From contig JAAYVH010000168.1 of the NCBI GenBank assembly GCA_012517255.1, positions 1 to 44,118 of the forward strand: a stretch of DNA of 44,118 nt, read 5' to 3'. A program made the position numbers and the translations under genes. Source of the DNA: Chthonomonadales bacterium (lineage in GTDB: Bacteria; Armatimonadota; Chthonomonadetes; Chthonomonadales; CAJBBX01). The notes below the pieces were generated by a model. It searched no databases. It was given only the letters and a program-made list of their open reading frames with translations, and had not been told where the DNA came from. Of the stretch, positions 17,201-25,766 are shown piece after piece; position 1 is the first letter of the stretch; every line of letters begins with the position of its first letter.

Positions 17201-17443
17201 CAGATGTTCGAGGACATGCAGCACTCGATCCAGGATGAGATCGCGCGCTACATGTTCCGGGTGCAGTTCGTTCAGCAACAGCAGCCCCGCCGGCACTATC
17301 AGGTGTTCGAAGAGGGAGCCGGCGGCGAGCCCGCATCTGGTGGAGGACGCGGCACGGCAGTGCGAACGCGCAAGCTGGGACGCAACGATCCCTGTCATTG
17401 CGGTAGCGGCAAGAAGTACAAGCATTGCCACTACCCGGACTAG
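14249..17443 (+). CDS. secA: Preprotein translocase ATPase SecA
   Basis: Cytosolic ATPase that drives unfolded preproteins through SecYEG. Walker A is KTGEGKT (about 128-134) and Walker B DEVDSILIDEARTPLI begins at 260. The second helicase half shows TIATNMAGRGVDILLGG and QLRGRSGRQGDPGESRFF. The C-terminus NDPCHCGSGKKYKHCH is the CxCx8CH zinc tail that binds SecB or phospholipid. Length is 1064 against about 840-900 for E. coli and Bacillus. The extra length lies in three inserts: around 183-217 (Tyr/Asp-rich), about 520-608 (helical, between the SEERVSGRI-like region and IPHNILNAK), and about 656-711 (acidic, low complexity). Similar inserts occur, to my recollection, in Chloroflexi. GAGGG precedes the ATG by about 10 nt. 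Confidence 0.98.
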   Translation: MTAFLRRIFDSNEKDIARYRGAVERINALEPQIEKLSNHQLRDRTDELRAHVQREWAAKLEALNRDGVLESERKDKVRRALDQVLDAVLPEAFAIVREAAKRTLGQRHYDVQLIGGMVAHDGRIAELKTGEGKTLMATLPLYLNALAGRGAHLVTANDYLSKVGAVWMGPIYHLLGMSVGIIQGQSPETGDEGGSYIYDPAYEDPDPRFTFCRRITRREAYACDVTYGTNNEFGFDYLRDNMAFHRDSLVMRDLHYAIVDEVDSILIDEARTPLIISGFVEQDTSLYYKVDRVVRQLRRGKDATTQAERDDPDHDRNNPNIHYLVDEKQKTVSPTDAGIARIEAMLGVRNLADDPQMMHYVTAAMKAHALFKKDIDYVVRDGEIIIVDEFTGRLMFGRRYSDGLHQAIEAKEDVEIKHESQTLATITFQNLFRLYLKLAGMTGTAKTEEDEFRKIYGLDVVVVPTHRPMIRKDHPDVIYKYAEHKYRGIAAEILRLYALQQPVLVGTRSIEMSERVSGRITYDRLQVLCMISLIRRRLEASKLDRAKKDSYTALLNQDLDTLTLGKLAPLVREFGMEPDPLAEANLREIAEMLGLETDEETLDNLDEALRHGIPHNILNAKYHEKEAVIIAQAGRKGAVTIATNMAGRGVDILLGGKPVGDEDQQASKDAGPSAAPSEGDEEPGGAEDQTEPELSYRRGGKPSVLDSVALQTPEEYQKAADEVRRLGGLFILGTERHESRRIDNQLRGRSGRQGDPGESRFFVSLEDELWRLFGDRSQHPLLRTWPDDQAMDAKILSRMIERAQKKVEEHHFEIRKHVLKYDDVMNKQREVIYAERRRILEGADLRETIIGFLHEVVRNAVAMFCPDTQSGLEWDLDGLYKGLDEYFPLSLAASRRDLDGKSRAELEEFLIQLITAAYEAKEAEINEAVGDPEAMRNLERQVALDRINQKWMEHLANMDYLREGINLRGYGQQDPLVVYNKEAFQMFEDMQHSIQDEIARYMFRVQFVQQQQPRRHYQVFEEGAGGEPASGGGRGTAVRTRKLGRNDPCHCGSGKKYKHCHYPD

Positions 17444-17451
17444 CCGTCGAA

Positions 17452-18354
17452 ATGGTGCTTGGTCCCGGCGACCATCCGACCGTCTATTCCCCGGTGCACG
17501 TTGCGCCCGGAGGCGCGCGCTACCTGACGCATCCGGGTGTCGTGACGCTCGCTCGTCCCAACGTTGCAGCGCCCCATTCCGCCATAGGTGACGCCACGAT
17601 CGAGCAGTTCCTGAGCGGCTTCGATGATTCACTCGGGTTTCGCTCGTCTCTGCAGGATCCCGTGGAGCTTCCGCCAGCGGCAGCGCTCTGCAAAGTCGCT
17701 GGCCAGTTGTGCTACATGTCGTTCGGGCCGAAGCGCACGACCAACGCCGAAGCGGCCCGGTACTTTGCCAACATCCGGGGCTCCGGCCACGGGTCGGTAC
17801 TGGAGCATGCGACGTTCACGTTCCTCTGCTATGGCATCTCCAGAAGCGTAACCCACGAGCTCGTGCGGCACCGGGCAGGATTCGCCTTTTCCCAGGTCAG
17901 TCAGCGGTATGTCTCGGCACAGACGCTCCGATTCGTCGAACGTCCTGAGTTCAGGGAGACTCCCGAGCTCCATCGAGACTTCGAAGCGCGCATTGACGAG
18001 ACGGCACGGCGTCATGCGCTGCTCGAGCAACAGCTAGCGGAGCTGCAGCTTCAGGGCTCCGAGGCGCTGGCCGCCCAGGGCAGGACCGCGCGGCGCAAGC
18101 GCATCCAACAGGCAGCCAGGGCCTTGCTTCCCAACGAGACGGAAGCCCCGGTCGTCGTCACGGCGAACGTCAGGGCCTGGCGTCACTTCATCGAGGCGCG
18201 CGCCAACGAGCATGCCGACGTCGAGATCCGCATGCTCGCCTATGCGATCTACCTGTGCCTGCGGCACATGGAACCCCTGCTCTTCGGCGACTACGATGAG
18301 ACCAAACTGCCTGACGGCACGACGGCGGTCTCGACAGCTACGCCGAAGGTCTAG
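17452..18354 (+). CDS. thyX: FAD-dependent thymidylate synthase ThyX
   Basis: Makes dTMP from dUMP using methylenetetrahydrofolate with FAD and NADPH. Typical ThyX context is HGSVLEHATFTF followed by the signature beginning RHR at residue 139: RHRAGFAFSQVSQRYV. Mycobacterial ThyX has RHRHFSYSQLSQRYV, so this protein has one extra residue between RHR and the conserved Ser (X8 rather than X7). The C-terminal NVRAWRHFIEARANEHADVEIR is also typical. The ORF track starts at a TTG (17425) inside secA; ATG 17452, 8 nt after the secA stop, is the better start (300 residues). It is probably co-transcribed with secA. No thyA is visible in the window. Confidence 0.93.
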   Translation: MVLGPGDHPTVYSPVHVAPGGARYLTHPGVVTLARPNVAAPHSAIGDATIEQFLSGFDDSLGFRSSLQDPVELPPAAALCKVAGQLCYMSFGPKRTTNAEAARYFANIRGSGHGSVLEHATFTFLCYGISRSVTHELVRHRAGFAFSQVSQRYVSAQTLRFVERPEFRETPELHRDFEARIDETARRHALLEQQLAELQLQGSEALAAQGRTARRKRIQQAARALLPNETEAPVVVTANVRAWRHFIEARANEHADVEIRMLAYAIYLCLRHMEPLLFGDYDETKLPDGTTAVSTATPKV

Positions 18355-18414
18355 GGCGCGGCATCCTGCCAGCCAACCGCGGCTGCCATAGGCCGCACAC
18401 GGAGGCCTCTCGGA

Positions 18415-21261
18415 ATGCGTTTCTCGCTTGCGCTGGTACTGGTCGTAATCGGGATGGCATTGCGACCTCCCATCGTCGTGTCACCTGGATCGCCTGAGAC
18501 ACTGTCGCAAGACGTCGAGATACGTCTCCCGTGCGTCGCTGATGCCAACCTGTCGTCCTATGAGGCCGAGACGAAACTCAACTACGGCGCGGCGACACGC
18601 ATCCGTCTCAAAGGCATCCAGATGCTCGGCGTCTTCCGCTTCGACACCGCGCCTCTTGTGGGCAAGATCGTCGAAGAGGCACGCCTCTATCTGCGCTATG
18701 CTGGCAACGATCGTAAGCTCCGCACTCTCGGGTTCTCGACGATCGCTGTCCCATGGAAGGAAGGCTCCGGCTCGGGAGACGAGCGTCCCGGTGAGCTGTG
18801 CTTCCTTGAGCCAGAGCTCGGGCGAACGCACTGGACAGCGCCGGACAGCGACTTCACGGATGCAGCGTTCTTGCCTCAGGCGTCCATGGTCTCGTATGCG
18901 GATGTGCGCCAAGAGCCGAACGACTGGATCTCCGCCCGGGTGGATCCGCGCATGGTGCAGGCCATGGCGGCAGGTCTGTCCTACGGGATGGCTGTTACCG
19001 ATGAGAAGGGCCAGACCATGGCCAACAACGATGTGTTCTCGCGTGAGCAGTCTGGATCGGCGCCCTATCTGACGGTCCGATGCCGTTCGGCCTCTTCGAG
19101 CGTCTCAGCCCCTCCGCCCCCGCCCACCCTGAAGCTCACCGTCGTACCGGATGAAGCGGACCTCCGGGGATCCGCGGCCCGCGTCGACGTGATCGTGAGC
19201 TCCGGATGCCTCGGCGTACAGGCTGTGCTCAGGATCGCCGGAGAGGAGCGCGAGCGTCCTGTGTCTCCCGCGCTCGTCGGCCTCATGCCAGAAGGCCGGA
19301 TGCAGACTGTGCTGGATGGGCTGCCCGGGGGCAGACGCGTTGCGCTGGTGGTGAGGGCCGTGGGTCAGACCGGGGCCATAGGCCCGCCGACACGCGCAGA
19401 GATCGTGACGCCGCCGGCTCCTCGCCGCCCTGCGCTCCTTTCGCCCCCGAGCGACTGGCAAAGGCTCACGTCTGCCCCTGCCCGCCGGTCAGGTCCGGCC
19501 ACGGTATCCCTTCACCCGGGCCTCATACGGCTCGAGCGACGGCCCGACGAAACCCTCCCTGCGACATTGGATCACCTGTGGGACGGCCGGATCGCCAGGA
19601 TTTCCGCATGCCGAGGGGAGCGGATCGCTCTGACTGTCGGCGTCCGGGCGCCGGCAACCGCTGCAGGCGCGGTAACGTTGCGCATGGCTTTGGACCGCGA
19701 CGCAGTGCGCACGCGCCCGTACCGGGTGCGGTTCACGAACGATCAGCGCCCCGTACCCGATCTGTGTCTGCCACACAAACACGATCGCGACACCGGTTCT
19801 CTCGATCTGGCATCCCCGTCCACCGATGGCATCCGACAGTACCTGCTGGAGATGGATGTGCCGCGCAGCGCTCCCAGAGGCTTGCATCGTGGCAGTCTCA
19901 CCGTGACCGTCGGCGACAGCCCGCCGGCTTCGTGGCCGATTTCCCTTGAGGTCATCGGCTACGCCCTGCCCCTGCGTCCCGACTTTGAGGTGAGCCTGAA
20001 CACCTACGGCAGTCCTGCCAGAGCTTCCGGTCTCGATCCGGCGACACCAACAGGGATAGCTGCCGAACGCGCCTACCATCGCCTCGCGCACGAGCACAGG
20101 TGTACGCTTGCGCCGCTCGGTTACTCTCATTCCGGCACGATCGAGCCCGGCTATGCACCCGAGCTATCCGGAACGGGCGCGTCCCGGCACGTGAGCGATT
20201 GGACGTCGTGGGACCGTCGGTTCTCCGCCTACCTGACCGGCGAGGCGTTCGAGGATCTGCCCCGCACGGGTCAGCCAGTGACGCACCTATATCTGCCGTT
20301 CCACGAGGCGTGGCCCGAAGACATCCGCCAGCACTATACGTACCGCCCGTCTACAACGGCATACCCGGGCATCATCGCGGAGCACGCATTGCTTGCCGGT
20401 CCTATCGAGACGCTGCTGAGCGCCGACTACCGCGCAGGCATCGTGTCGGTGATCAAGGACTTCGCCGAGCACATTCGCCTGAGACGCTGGAACGCATCGC
20501 GCTTCCACTTCTACCTCAACAACAAGTACTACTACCGCGACCCGGCGCAGGGCGGTCGCGGGACCTCGTGGTGGCTTCTCGACGAACCGATGCACCGCGA
20601 CGATTGGCTTGCACTGGCCTACTACGCGCGTCTCCTGAAGGACGCCACGCGCGGCGACACCGATCGCCGTATCGTCTTTCGCGCCGACATCTCGCGGCCA
20701 CAGTGGCAACGGGACTATCTGGACGGCCTTGTGGATTTGATGGTCGTCAACGACGAACTGATGCGCAGGCCGACACTGATGCGGACGATGCGCCGGCGTC
20801 TCGGGATTGCCATCTGGCACTACGGCGAAGCGCCGGCCGCCACCCAGCCGCTGGCGCGCTTCGCCGCCTGGCCTATCCGCGCGTATCTCGCTGGCGCTGA
20901 CGGCATCGTGCCATGGCAGACCATCGGATCACCGGAGGAGATTGACCGACCGTCGCCCACGGGTCTCATCGTTCCTGGCAATCGGATTGGATGGCCGGAG
21001 CCGCTGGCAACCATTCGGCTGAAGGCGCTTGCCCGCGGGGCGCAGGACGCCGAGCTCATCAGGGCGGTTGCGGCCCGGCGTGGCTGGAAGCGCGACCAGA
21101 GCGCCGCTGCGCTCGCACCCTACGTGAAGTCAGAGGACTGGCCCAGCATGCGCGCCGCTCTGCGCCATGCCCTCGGTCAGTCGAGCCGCGCGAGCCAGTC
21201 GGCACACAGCCGCGGCCATGCTGCCACCGCTCCGGCGCCCCGCGCGAGGCCGAAACCATGA
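18415..21261 (+). CDS. Exported DUF4091-like glycosidase-type protein
   Basis: Large secreted protein, probably acting on polysaccharide. A signal peptide covers roughly residues 1-23. Residues of about 35-225 resemble a DNRLRE/CBM96-like beta-sandwich (NYGAATRIRLKG, MLGVFRFDTAPL, ARLYLRY). A fibronectin-like section with Pro-rich linkers (APPPPPTLKL) follows. The C-terminal 450 residues resemble DUF4091 proteins: HFYLNNKYYYRDP, LLDEPMHRDDWLALAYYARL, AGADGIVPWQTIG and IRLKALARGAQDAELI (compare the DUF4091 R.eALrdGlqDyEY motif). The catalytic acid is not identified. GGAGG lies about 10 nt before the ATG. The last 85 nt overlap the convergent esterase, and the encoded tail is low-complexity Ser/Ala/Pro. 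Confidence 0.82.
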   Translation: MRFSLALVLVVIGMALRPPIVVSPGSPETLSQDVEIRLPCVADANLSSYEAETKLNYGAATRIRLKGIQMLGVFRFDTAPLVGKIVEEARLYLRYAGNDRKLRTLGFSTIAVPWKEGSGSGDERPGELCFLEPELGRTHWTAPDSDFTDAAFLPQASMVSYADVRQEPNDWISARVDPRMVQAMAAGLSYGMAVTDEKGQTMANNDVFSREQSGSAPYLTVRCRSASSSVSAPPPPPTLKLTVVPDEADLRGSAARVDVIVSSGCLGVQAVLRIAGEERERPVSPALVGLMPEGRMQTVLDGLPGGRRVALVVRAVGQTGAIGPPTRAEIVTPPAPRRPALLSPPSDWQRLTSAPARRSGPATVSLHPGLIRLERRPDETLPATLDHLWDGRIARISACRGERIALTVGVRAPATAAGAVTLRMALDRDAVRTRPYRVRFTNDQRPVPDLCLPHKHDRDTGSLDLASPSTDGIRQYLLEMDVPRSAPRGLHRGSLTVTVGDSPPASWPISLEVIGYALPLRPDFEVSLNTYGSPARASGLDPATPTGIAAERAYHRLAHEHRCTLAPLGYSHSGTIEPGYAPELSGTGASRHVSDWTSWDRRFSAYLTGEAFEDLPRTGQPVTHLYLPFHEAWPEDIRQHYTYRPSTTAYPGIIAEHALLAGPIETLLSADYRAGIVSVIKDFAEHIRLRRWNASRFHFYLNNKYYYRDPAQGGRGTSWWLLDEPMHRDDWLALAYYARLLKDATRGDTDRRIVFRADISRPQWQRDYLDGLVDLMVVNDELMRRPTLMRTMRRRLGIAIWHYGEAPAATQPLARFAAWPIRAYLAGADGIVPWQTIGSPEEIDRPSPTGLIVPGNRIGWPEPLATIRLKALARGAQDAELIRAVAARRGWKRDQSAAALAPYVKSEDWPSMRAALRHALGQSSRASQSAHSRGHAATAPAPRARPKP

Positions 21262-21968
21262 GGCCCAACAGCAAAGCAATGAGCCTCGCACGGCACGCCA
21301 TGCGCGCGGCATGCGGCCGCATAGGCATGCGTGTTCCCAACATGGATGACCTCGTCGTCGCTGCCGTGGACGATGAAGCACGGCGGCGAACTCGGGCTCA
21401 CGAGCTCATCCGCATTCAGACCCCTGGCCAGCGCAGACTCTGCTGCGTCGCCTGTTAGCGCCGCCCGGCATCCGGGATGGGCGAGCGGCCCCGTCATGCG
21501 TATGACGGGGTAGATGAGGACCGCGAAATCAGGCCTCGCCGGATCGCCCGGAGATGAGAGATTGGCAGTGATGGCGGCGAGGTGTCCGCCTGCGCTGAAG
21601 CCAAGGATTCCGATCCGGTTCGGGCTGATCTCCCATGCATCCGAGTTTGCGCGCGCCAACCGAACCGCCTGCTGAGCGTCGTGCAGCATCACGGGGTGCC
21701 GGTACCGGGGCGCCAGACGATAACGTACGACCATGGCCGCCACTCCCAGAGAGCGCAGCCAGCGCCCAACCGGCGCGGCTTCGTGCTCCGCGTGGCCGCA
21801 GTACCCTCCTCCGGGCAGCACCACCACCAGCCGGCCGTTCCGGCGTTCGTCCCTGGGCAGATACAGCGAATACGTGTGCCTGTCGGCTTCTTCATTGCCG
21901 ACTGCTCCCGGAGCCCCATCGTGCCACAATGCGTAGGGTCGCCGCTCTTCGCCTCCCCATCGGTACAT
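21177..21968 (-). CDS. Alpha/beta hydrolase, acetyl-esterase type
   Basis: Carboxylesterase-like hydrolase of the BD-FAE/xylan acetyl-esterase group. The oxyanion region is VVLPGGGYCGHAEHE, the nucleophile elbow GFSAGGH, the acid Asp lies in VHGSDDEVIHV and the catalytic His in VGPHGFG. There is no signal peptide. The ORF track begins at 22007, but ATG 21968 has AAGAAGGTG about 9 nt upstream, giving 263 residues; ATGs at 22007 and 21992 are alternatives. It is divergent from queG (22 nt between starts) and convergent with the DUF4091-like gene, overlapping it by 85 nt. The overlap includes the catalytic His codon. The neighbouring glycosidase-like protein suggests de-acetylation of sugars (inference). 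Confidence 0.88.
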   Translation of the reverse strand: MYRWGGEERRPYALWHDGAPGAVGNEEADRHTYSLYLPRDERRNGRLVVVLPGGGYCGHAEHEAAPVGRWLRSLGVAAMVVRYRLAPRYRHPVMLHDAQQAVRLARANSDAWEISPNRIGILGFSAGGHLAAITANLSSPGDPARPDFAVLIYPVIRMTGPLAHPGCRAALTGDAAESALARGLNADELVSPSSPPCFIVHGSDDEVIHVGNTHAYAAACRAHGVPCEAHCFAVGPHGFGLARGAGAVAAWPRLCADWLARLD

Positions 21969-21990
21969 AGTATCACGCACCTTCTTTGCC

Positions 21991-22983
21991 ATGGATTTGA
22001 CGCCCATCGGTTCCAGTCATCCTGTCGAAGCGCTGGTCAAGAGCCGGGCGCTTGCTCTTGGATTCGACCTTGTCGGCATAGCTCCTGCCTGTCCATCGGA
22101 ACACCGTGAGCATCTGCTCGGCTGGCTCGCTGCAGGCCGTCATGCCGACATGGCCTATATGGCACGCGACGTCGAGCGTCGTCTCGATATACGCGAACAT
22201 CTGCCGTCGGCCCGGTCGGTCATTATGGTGGCTGTGAGCTGCTTCTCGCGGATGATCCGCTCGAGCGACTCCGCGATCTTCGCCATGTACGCCCTGAACG
22301 AAGACTACCATGACTGGATGAAGACTCGCTTGCGTGAGCTCGGAAGCGACCTCGAAGCGCTAGCCGGCAGAACGGTCGCATGGAAGGCGTTTGTGGACAC
22401 TGCGGCTGTTCTGGAGCGCGAACTCGCGGAACGGGCCGGCCTCGGCTGGATCGGCAAGAACGCCATGCTCATCAACCGACGCTTCGGGTCTCATATCCTG
22501 CTCGGAGGGCTGGTAACCGACCTTGAGCTTCCGGTGGACCAACCGGCAGGAGGTACATGCGGTCGCTGTCGGCGTTGCATCGAAGCGTGCCCCTCGGGCG
22601 CGATCATAGCTCCCCGTGTCGTTGACGCTCGATGCTGCATTGCGTATCACACCATCGAGTCTCGCGCCGACATTCCGCGCACCATAGCCAAGAATATGGG
22701 CCGGCGCATCTTCGGTTGTGACATCTGTCAGGAAGTCTGCCCGTTCAATAACGCACGGATTCCACAGACGCGCCATGATGCGTTCCGTCCGCGCCCGTCG
22801 GTTACGAACCGAACGCTACGAGACCTCGCGGTTCTGTCCGATGAGGACTTCCGAATCCAGTTCCGCGGCAGCCCGGTTCGTCGCGCGAAGGCGGCGGGAC
22901 TCCGGCGCAACGCACTCGCGGCGCTTGAGGCGGCTCCCTTGAGCGAGCGCACAGACCCGCCGAATCCGTCAGGCAAAGACTGA
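21991..22983 (+). CDS. queG: Epoxyqueuosine reductase QueG
   Basis: Cobalamin- and iron-sulfur-dependent enzyme that reduces epoxyqueuosine to queuosine in tRNA, the last step of Q synthesis. The N-terminal DUF1730 region includes RSVIMVAVSCF and LAERAGLGWIGKN. Two 4Fe-4S motifs follow: CGRCRRCIEACPSGAI and CDICQEVCPFN. The 330-residue length lies between the short type (about 310) and the HEAT-carrying type (about 380); no C-terminal HEAT domain is seen. No Shine-Dalgarno sequence precedes the ATG at 21991. The stop codon lies within a strong terminator-like inverted repeat. Confidence 0.95.
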   Translation: MDLTPIGSSHPVEALVKSRALALGFDLVGIAPACPSEHREHLLGWLAAGRHADMAYMARDVERRLDIREHLPSARSVIMVAVSCFSRMIRSSDSAIFAMYALNEDYHDWMKTRLRELGSDLEALAGRTVAWKAFVDTAAVLERELAERAGLGWIGKNAMLINRRFGSHILLGGLVTDLELPVDQPAGGTCGRCRRCIEACPSGAIIAPRVVDARCCIAYHTIESRADIPRTIAKNMGRRIFGCDICQEVCPFNNARIPQTRHDAFRPRPSVTNRTLRDLAVLSDEDFRIQFRGSPVRRAKAAGLRRNALAALEAAPLSERTDPPNPSGKD

Positions 22984-23014
22984 GGGGACGATCCTCAGCA
23001 GAATCGTCCCCTCA
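22981..23014. terminator. Hairpin overlapping the queG stop
   Basis: TGAGGGGACGAT (22981-22992) and ATCGTCCCCTCA (23003-23014) form a perfect 12-bp inverted repeat with a 10-nt loop. The first arm includes the queG stop codon. It lies between convergent queG and ppdK, so it can serve both strands. No U-tract follows. Confidence 0.75.
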
Positions 23015-23038
23015 ACACGTCTTGTTACGTCAAGCCTA

Positions 23039-25699
23039 CTACTTGTCGCGATCGGCCTTTGCCAGACTCGCCTGCGCCGCTGCGAACCGTGCGATCGGGA
23101 CGCGGCGCGGGGAGCAGCTCACGTAGTTCAGCCCGATCATGTGGCAGAACTCGATCGAGTTCGGATCGCCGCCGTGTTCGCCGCAGATGCCCAGTTTGAT
23201 CTTGGGGTTGACAGCCTTCGCATCCTCGACGCAGATCCGCATCAGGCGGCCCACACCGTCGCGGTCAATGGACTGGGTCGGATCGCCGGGGAAGATCTTC
23301 TCGTCAATGTACAGTTGCATGAACTTGCCAGCGTCGTCGCGGCTGATGCCGTAGGCCATCTGCGTGAGGTCGTTCGTGCCGAAGCTGAAGAAGGCGGTCT
23401 CGGGCGCGATCTGTCCCGCCGTGAGAGCAGCTCGCGGGATTTCGATCATGGTCCCGAACATGTAGTCCACTTCGACGCCTTCGGCAGCCATTGTCTCTCT
23501 GGCCGTCTTCTCGAGTCGGGACTTGACCCATGTGAGCTCGTTGACATGGCCCACGAGCGGGATCATGATCTCCGGATGGACATCCATGCCCGACTTCTTG
23601 ACTTCACATGCGGCGCCGATGATGGCGGCAACCTGCATCTGGACGATGCCCGGCATGTAGACGCTGAGTCGGCAGCCGCGCAGACCCAGCATCGGGTTGG
23701 CTTCGTGCATCGAGCGAACGGCCGCGAGCATCTTCCTGAGCTCGGGGAGCTTCGGAGACGATGGGTCTTTCGCCTCGAGCTGAGTCACCTCAACCAGCAA
23801 GTCCGTCTGTGCAGGCAGGAACTCATGCAGCGGCGGATCGATGAGCCGGACCGTCACAGGTCGGCCCCCCATCGCCTTGAAGATGCCCACGAAGTCTGCG
23901 CGCTGCAACGGAAGCAGAGCTGCCAGTGCAGCCTCGCGATCCGCCTCATTCTCCGCAAGGATCAGCTTCTGGACCAGCGGCACACGGTCACCGAGGAACA
24001 TGTGCTCGGTGCGGCACAGGCCGATACCCTCGGCGCCGAAGGCGACAGCTTGCGCAGCCTGATCGGGGGTGTCGGCATTGGCGCGTACGCCCAGTTTGCG
24101 GATCTCGTCGGACCACTGGAGCAGTTCACCGACTTCGCCGGCCACCTCGGGGTCCTTGGTCGGGAGTTCGCCGATGTAGACGACGCCTTCGGAGCCGTCA
24201 ATGGAGATCCAGTCGCCTTCCTTCAGGGTTGTGCCATTGGCCGTGACGGTCTTGGCGGCTTCATCGATATGGATATCGGAGCATCCGCAGATGGTGGGGA
24301 TGCCGAACTGGCGGGCCACCAAGGCGGCATGGGAGGTCCGACCGCCTCGGCTGGTCAGTACGCCTTTGCTGGCCAGCATGCCTGCAAGGTCATCCGGGTT
24401 CGTCTCTTCACGGACAAGGATGAGCCGGCACTTGGGATCTTCCTTGTGAAGGGCGACGGCCTTGTGAGAGTCAAGGACAATCTGGCCGGCCGCTGCGCCA
24501 GGCCCAGCATTCATGCCCTTGGCAATGATCCGGTCCTTGGGCTTGGTTACGAACTGCGGGAACATAGTCTGCTCGAGAAGCTCGGGCGTCACACGGCCTG
24601 CGATGGCCTCTTCTTTCGTGATCAGCCCCTTGTCCACCATGTTGACGGCGATCTTCACGGCGGCGATGCCGGTCCTCTTGCCTGCGCGGCACTGGAGGAT
24701 GAACAGGCGCCCGTTCTCGATGGTGAACTCAATGTCCTGAACGTCGCGATAGTGGTTCTCGAGTTTCTGCGCGATCTCGGCAAACTGCTGGTAGATGGCG
24801 GGGTTCTTCTCCGCGAGGGTCTGGATGTCCATGGGGGTGCGGACGCCTGCTACGACGTCTTCGCCCTGGGCATTCATGAGATACTCGCCGTAGAGCTTCT
24901 TCTCGCCGGTGGCGGGATTGCGCGTGAATGCCACGCCCGTGCCGCTATCTTCGCCGGTGTTGCCGAAGACCATGCTCTGCACGTTGACGGCGGTCCCGAG
25001 ACTGTCGCTGATCTTCTCTTTCTTGCGGTAGACGATCGCGCGATCGTTATTCCACGAGCGGAAGACAGCCTCGATGGCCATCTCGAGCTGCTGCATCACA
25101 TCCTGAGGAAAGTCCTTGCCGGTGCGCTGCTTGGTGTGGGCTTTGAACTGCTCACAGAGCCATTTCAGGTCGCCCGCGCCGACATCCGTGTCTTGCTTGG
25201 CTCCGAGCCGGGTCTTGAGTTCCGTGAAGATGTCCTCGTATTCCTTCTTGGGAACATCCATCACCACGTCGCTGAACATCATGATAAGACGCCGATAGGC
25301 ATCATACGCGAACCGCTGGTTGCCGGTCTTCGCGATCAGGCCCTCGATGGTGGTGTCATTCAGGCCAAGATTGAGAATGGTGTCCATCATGCCGGGCATG
25401 CTGAACTTCGCGCCTGAGCGAACGGAGACCAGCAGCGGATCCTTGGGATCGCCGAACTTCTTGCCCATCTTATCTTCTACGGTGCGAAGCGCTGCGGTTA
25501 CCTCGTCCATGAGGCCATCCGGCAAGCGTCTTCCGCTCTCGTAGTACTCGGTGCAGACCTCGGTGGTGATGGTGAATCCCGGCGGTACGGGCAGGCCGAT
25601 GTTCGTCATTTCCGCCAGGTTCGCGCCTTTGCCTCCCAGCAGGTCCCGCATGGTTGCGTTGCCTTCGTGGAAGAGCCAGACGCGCTTCTGGTTGGTCAT
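23039..25699 (-). CDS. ppdK: Pyruvate, phosphate dikinase
   Basis: Cytosolic enzyme that interconverts pyruvate + ATP + phosphate and PEP + AMP + PPi, for gluconeogenesis or PPi-linked glycolysis. The N-terminal ATP-grasp domain starts LLGGKGANLAEM. The swivelling phosphohistidine is in GGRTSHAALVARQFGIPTICG (near residue 455). The C-terminal PEP/pyruvate domain has LCRTEHMF, GTMIEIPRAALTA, FFSFGTNDLTQM and the catalytic Cys in GICGEHGGDP (near residue 835). Length 886 is standard for bacterial PPDK (about 875-900). AAGGAGGA lies 9 nt before the ATG, and a perfect TATAAT on this strand lies about 70 nt upstream. No regulator gene is adjacent. Confidence 0.98.
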   Translation of the reverse strand: MTNQKRVWLFHEGNATMRDLLGGKGANLAEMTNIGLPVPPGFTITTEVCTEYYESGRRLPDGLMDEVTAALRTVEDKMGKKFGDPKDPLLVSVRSGAKFSMPGMMDTILNLGLNDTTIEGLIAKTGNQRFAYDAYRRLIMMFSDVVMDVPKKEYEDIFTELKTRLGAKQDTDVGAGDLKWLCEQFKAHTKQRTGKDFPQDVMQQLEMAIEAVFRSWNNDRAIVYRKKEKISDSLGTAVNVQSMVFGNTGEDSGTGVAFTRNPATGEKKLYGEYLMNAQGEDVVAGVRTPMDIQTLAEKNPAIYQQFAEIAQKLENHYRDVQDIEFTIENGRLFILQCRAGKRTGIAAVKIAVNMVDKGLITKEEAIAGRVTPELLEQTMFPQFVTKPKDRIIAKGMNAGPGAAAGQIVLDSHKAVALHKEDPKCRLILVREETNPDDLAGMLASKGVLTSRGGRTSHAALVARQFGIPTICGCSDIHIDEAAKTVTANGTTLKEGDWISIDGSEGVVYIGELPTKDPEVAGEVGELLQWSDEIRKLGVRANADTPDQAAQAVAFGAEGIGLCRTEHMFLGDRVPLVQKLILAENEADREAALAALLPLQRADFVGIFKAMGGRPVTVRLIDPPLHEFLPAQTDLLVEVTQLEAKDPSSPKLPELRKMLAAVRSMHEANPMLGLRGCRLSVYMPGIVQMQVAAIIGAACEVKKSGMDVHPEIMIPLVGHVNELTWVKSRLEKTARETMAAEGVEVDYMFGTMIEIPRAALTAGQIAPETAFFSFGTNDLTQMAYGISRDDAGKFMQLYIDEKIFPGDPTQSIDRDGVGRLMRICVEDAKAVNPKIKLGICGEHGGDPNSIEFCHMIGLNYVSCSPRRVPIARFAAAQASLAKADRDK

Positions 25700-25766
25700 C
25701 TAGGGGTGTCCTCCTTGCTCGTGTCGAATGCGATGTGTGGGGGTTGGGCACGAGCCAAACCCCGCT

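Noticed and set aside
23141-25417. 758-codon plus-strand ORF across ppdK
   Set aside because: It is the antisense shadow of a complete ppdK with all motifs. Codon bias at high GC keeps this frame open; the protein shows no family features.
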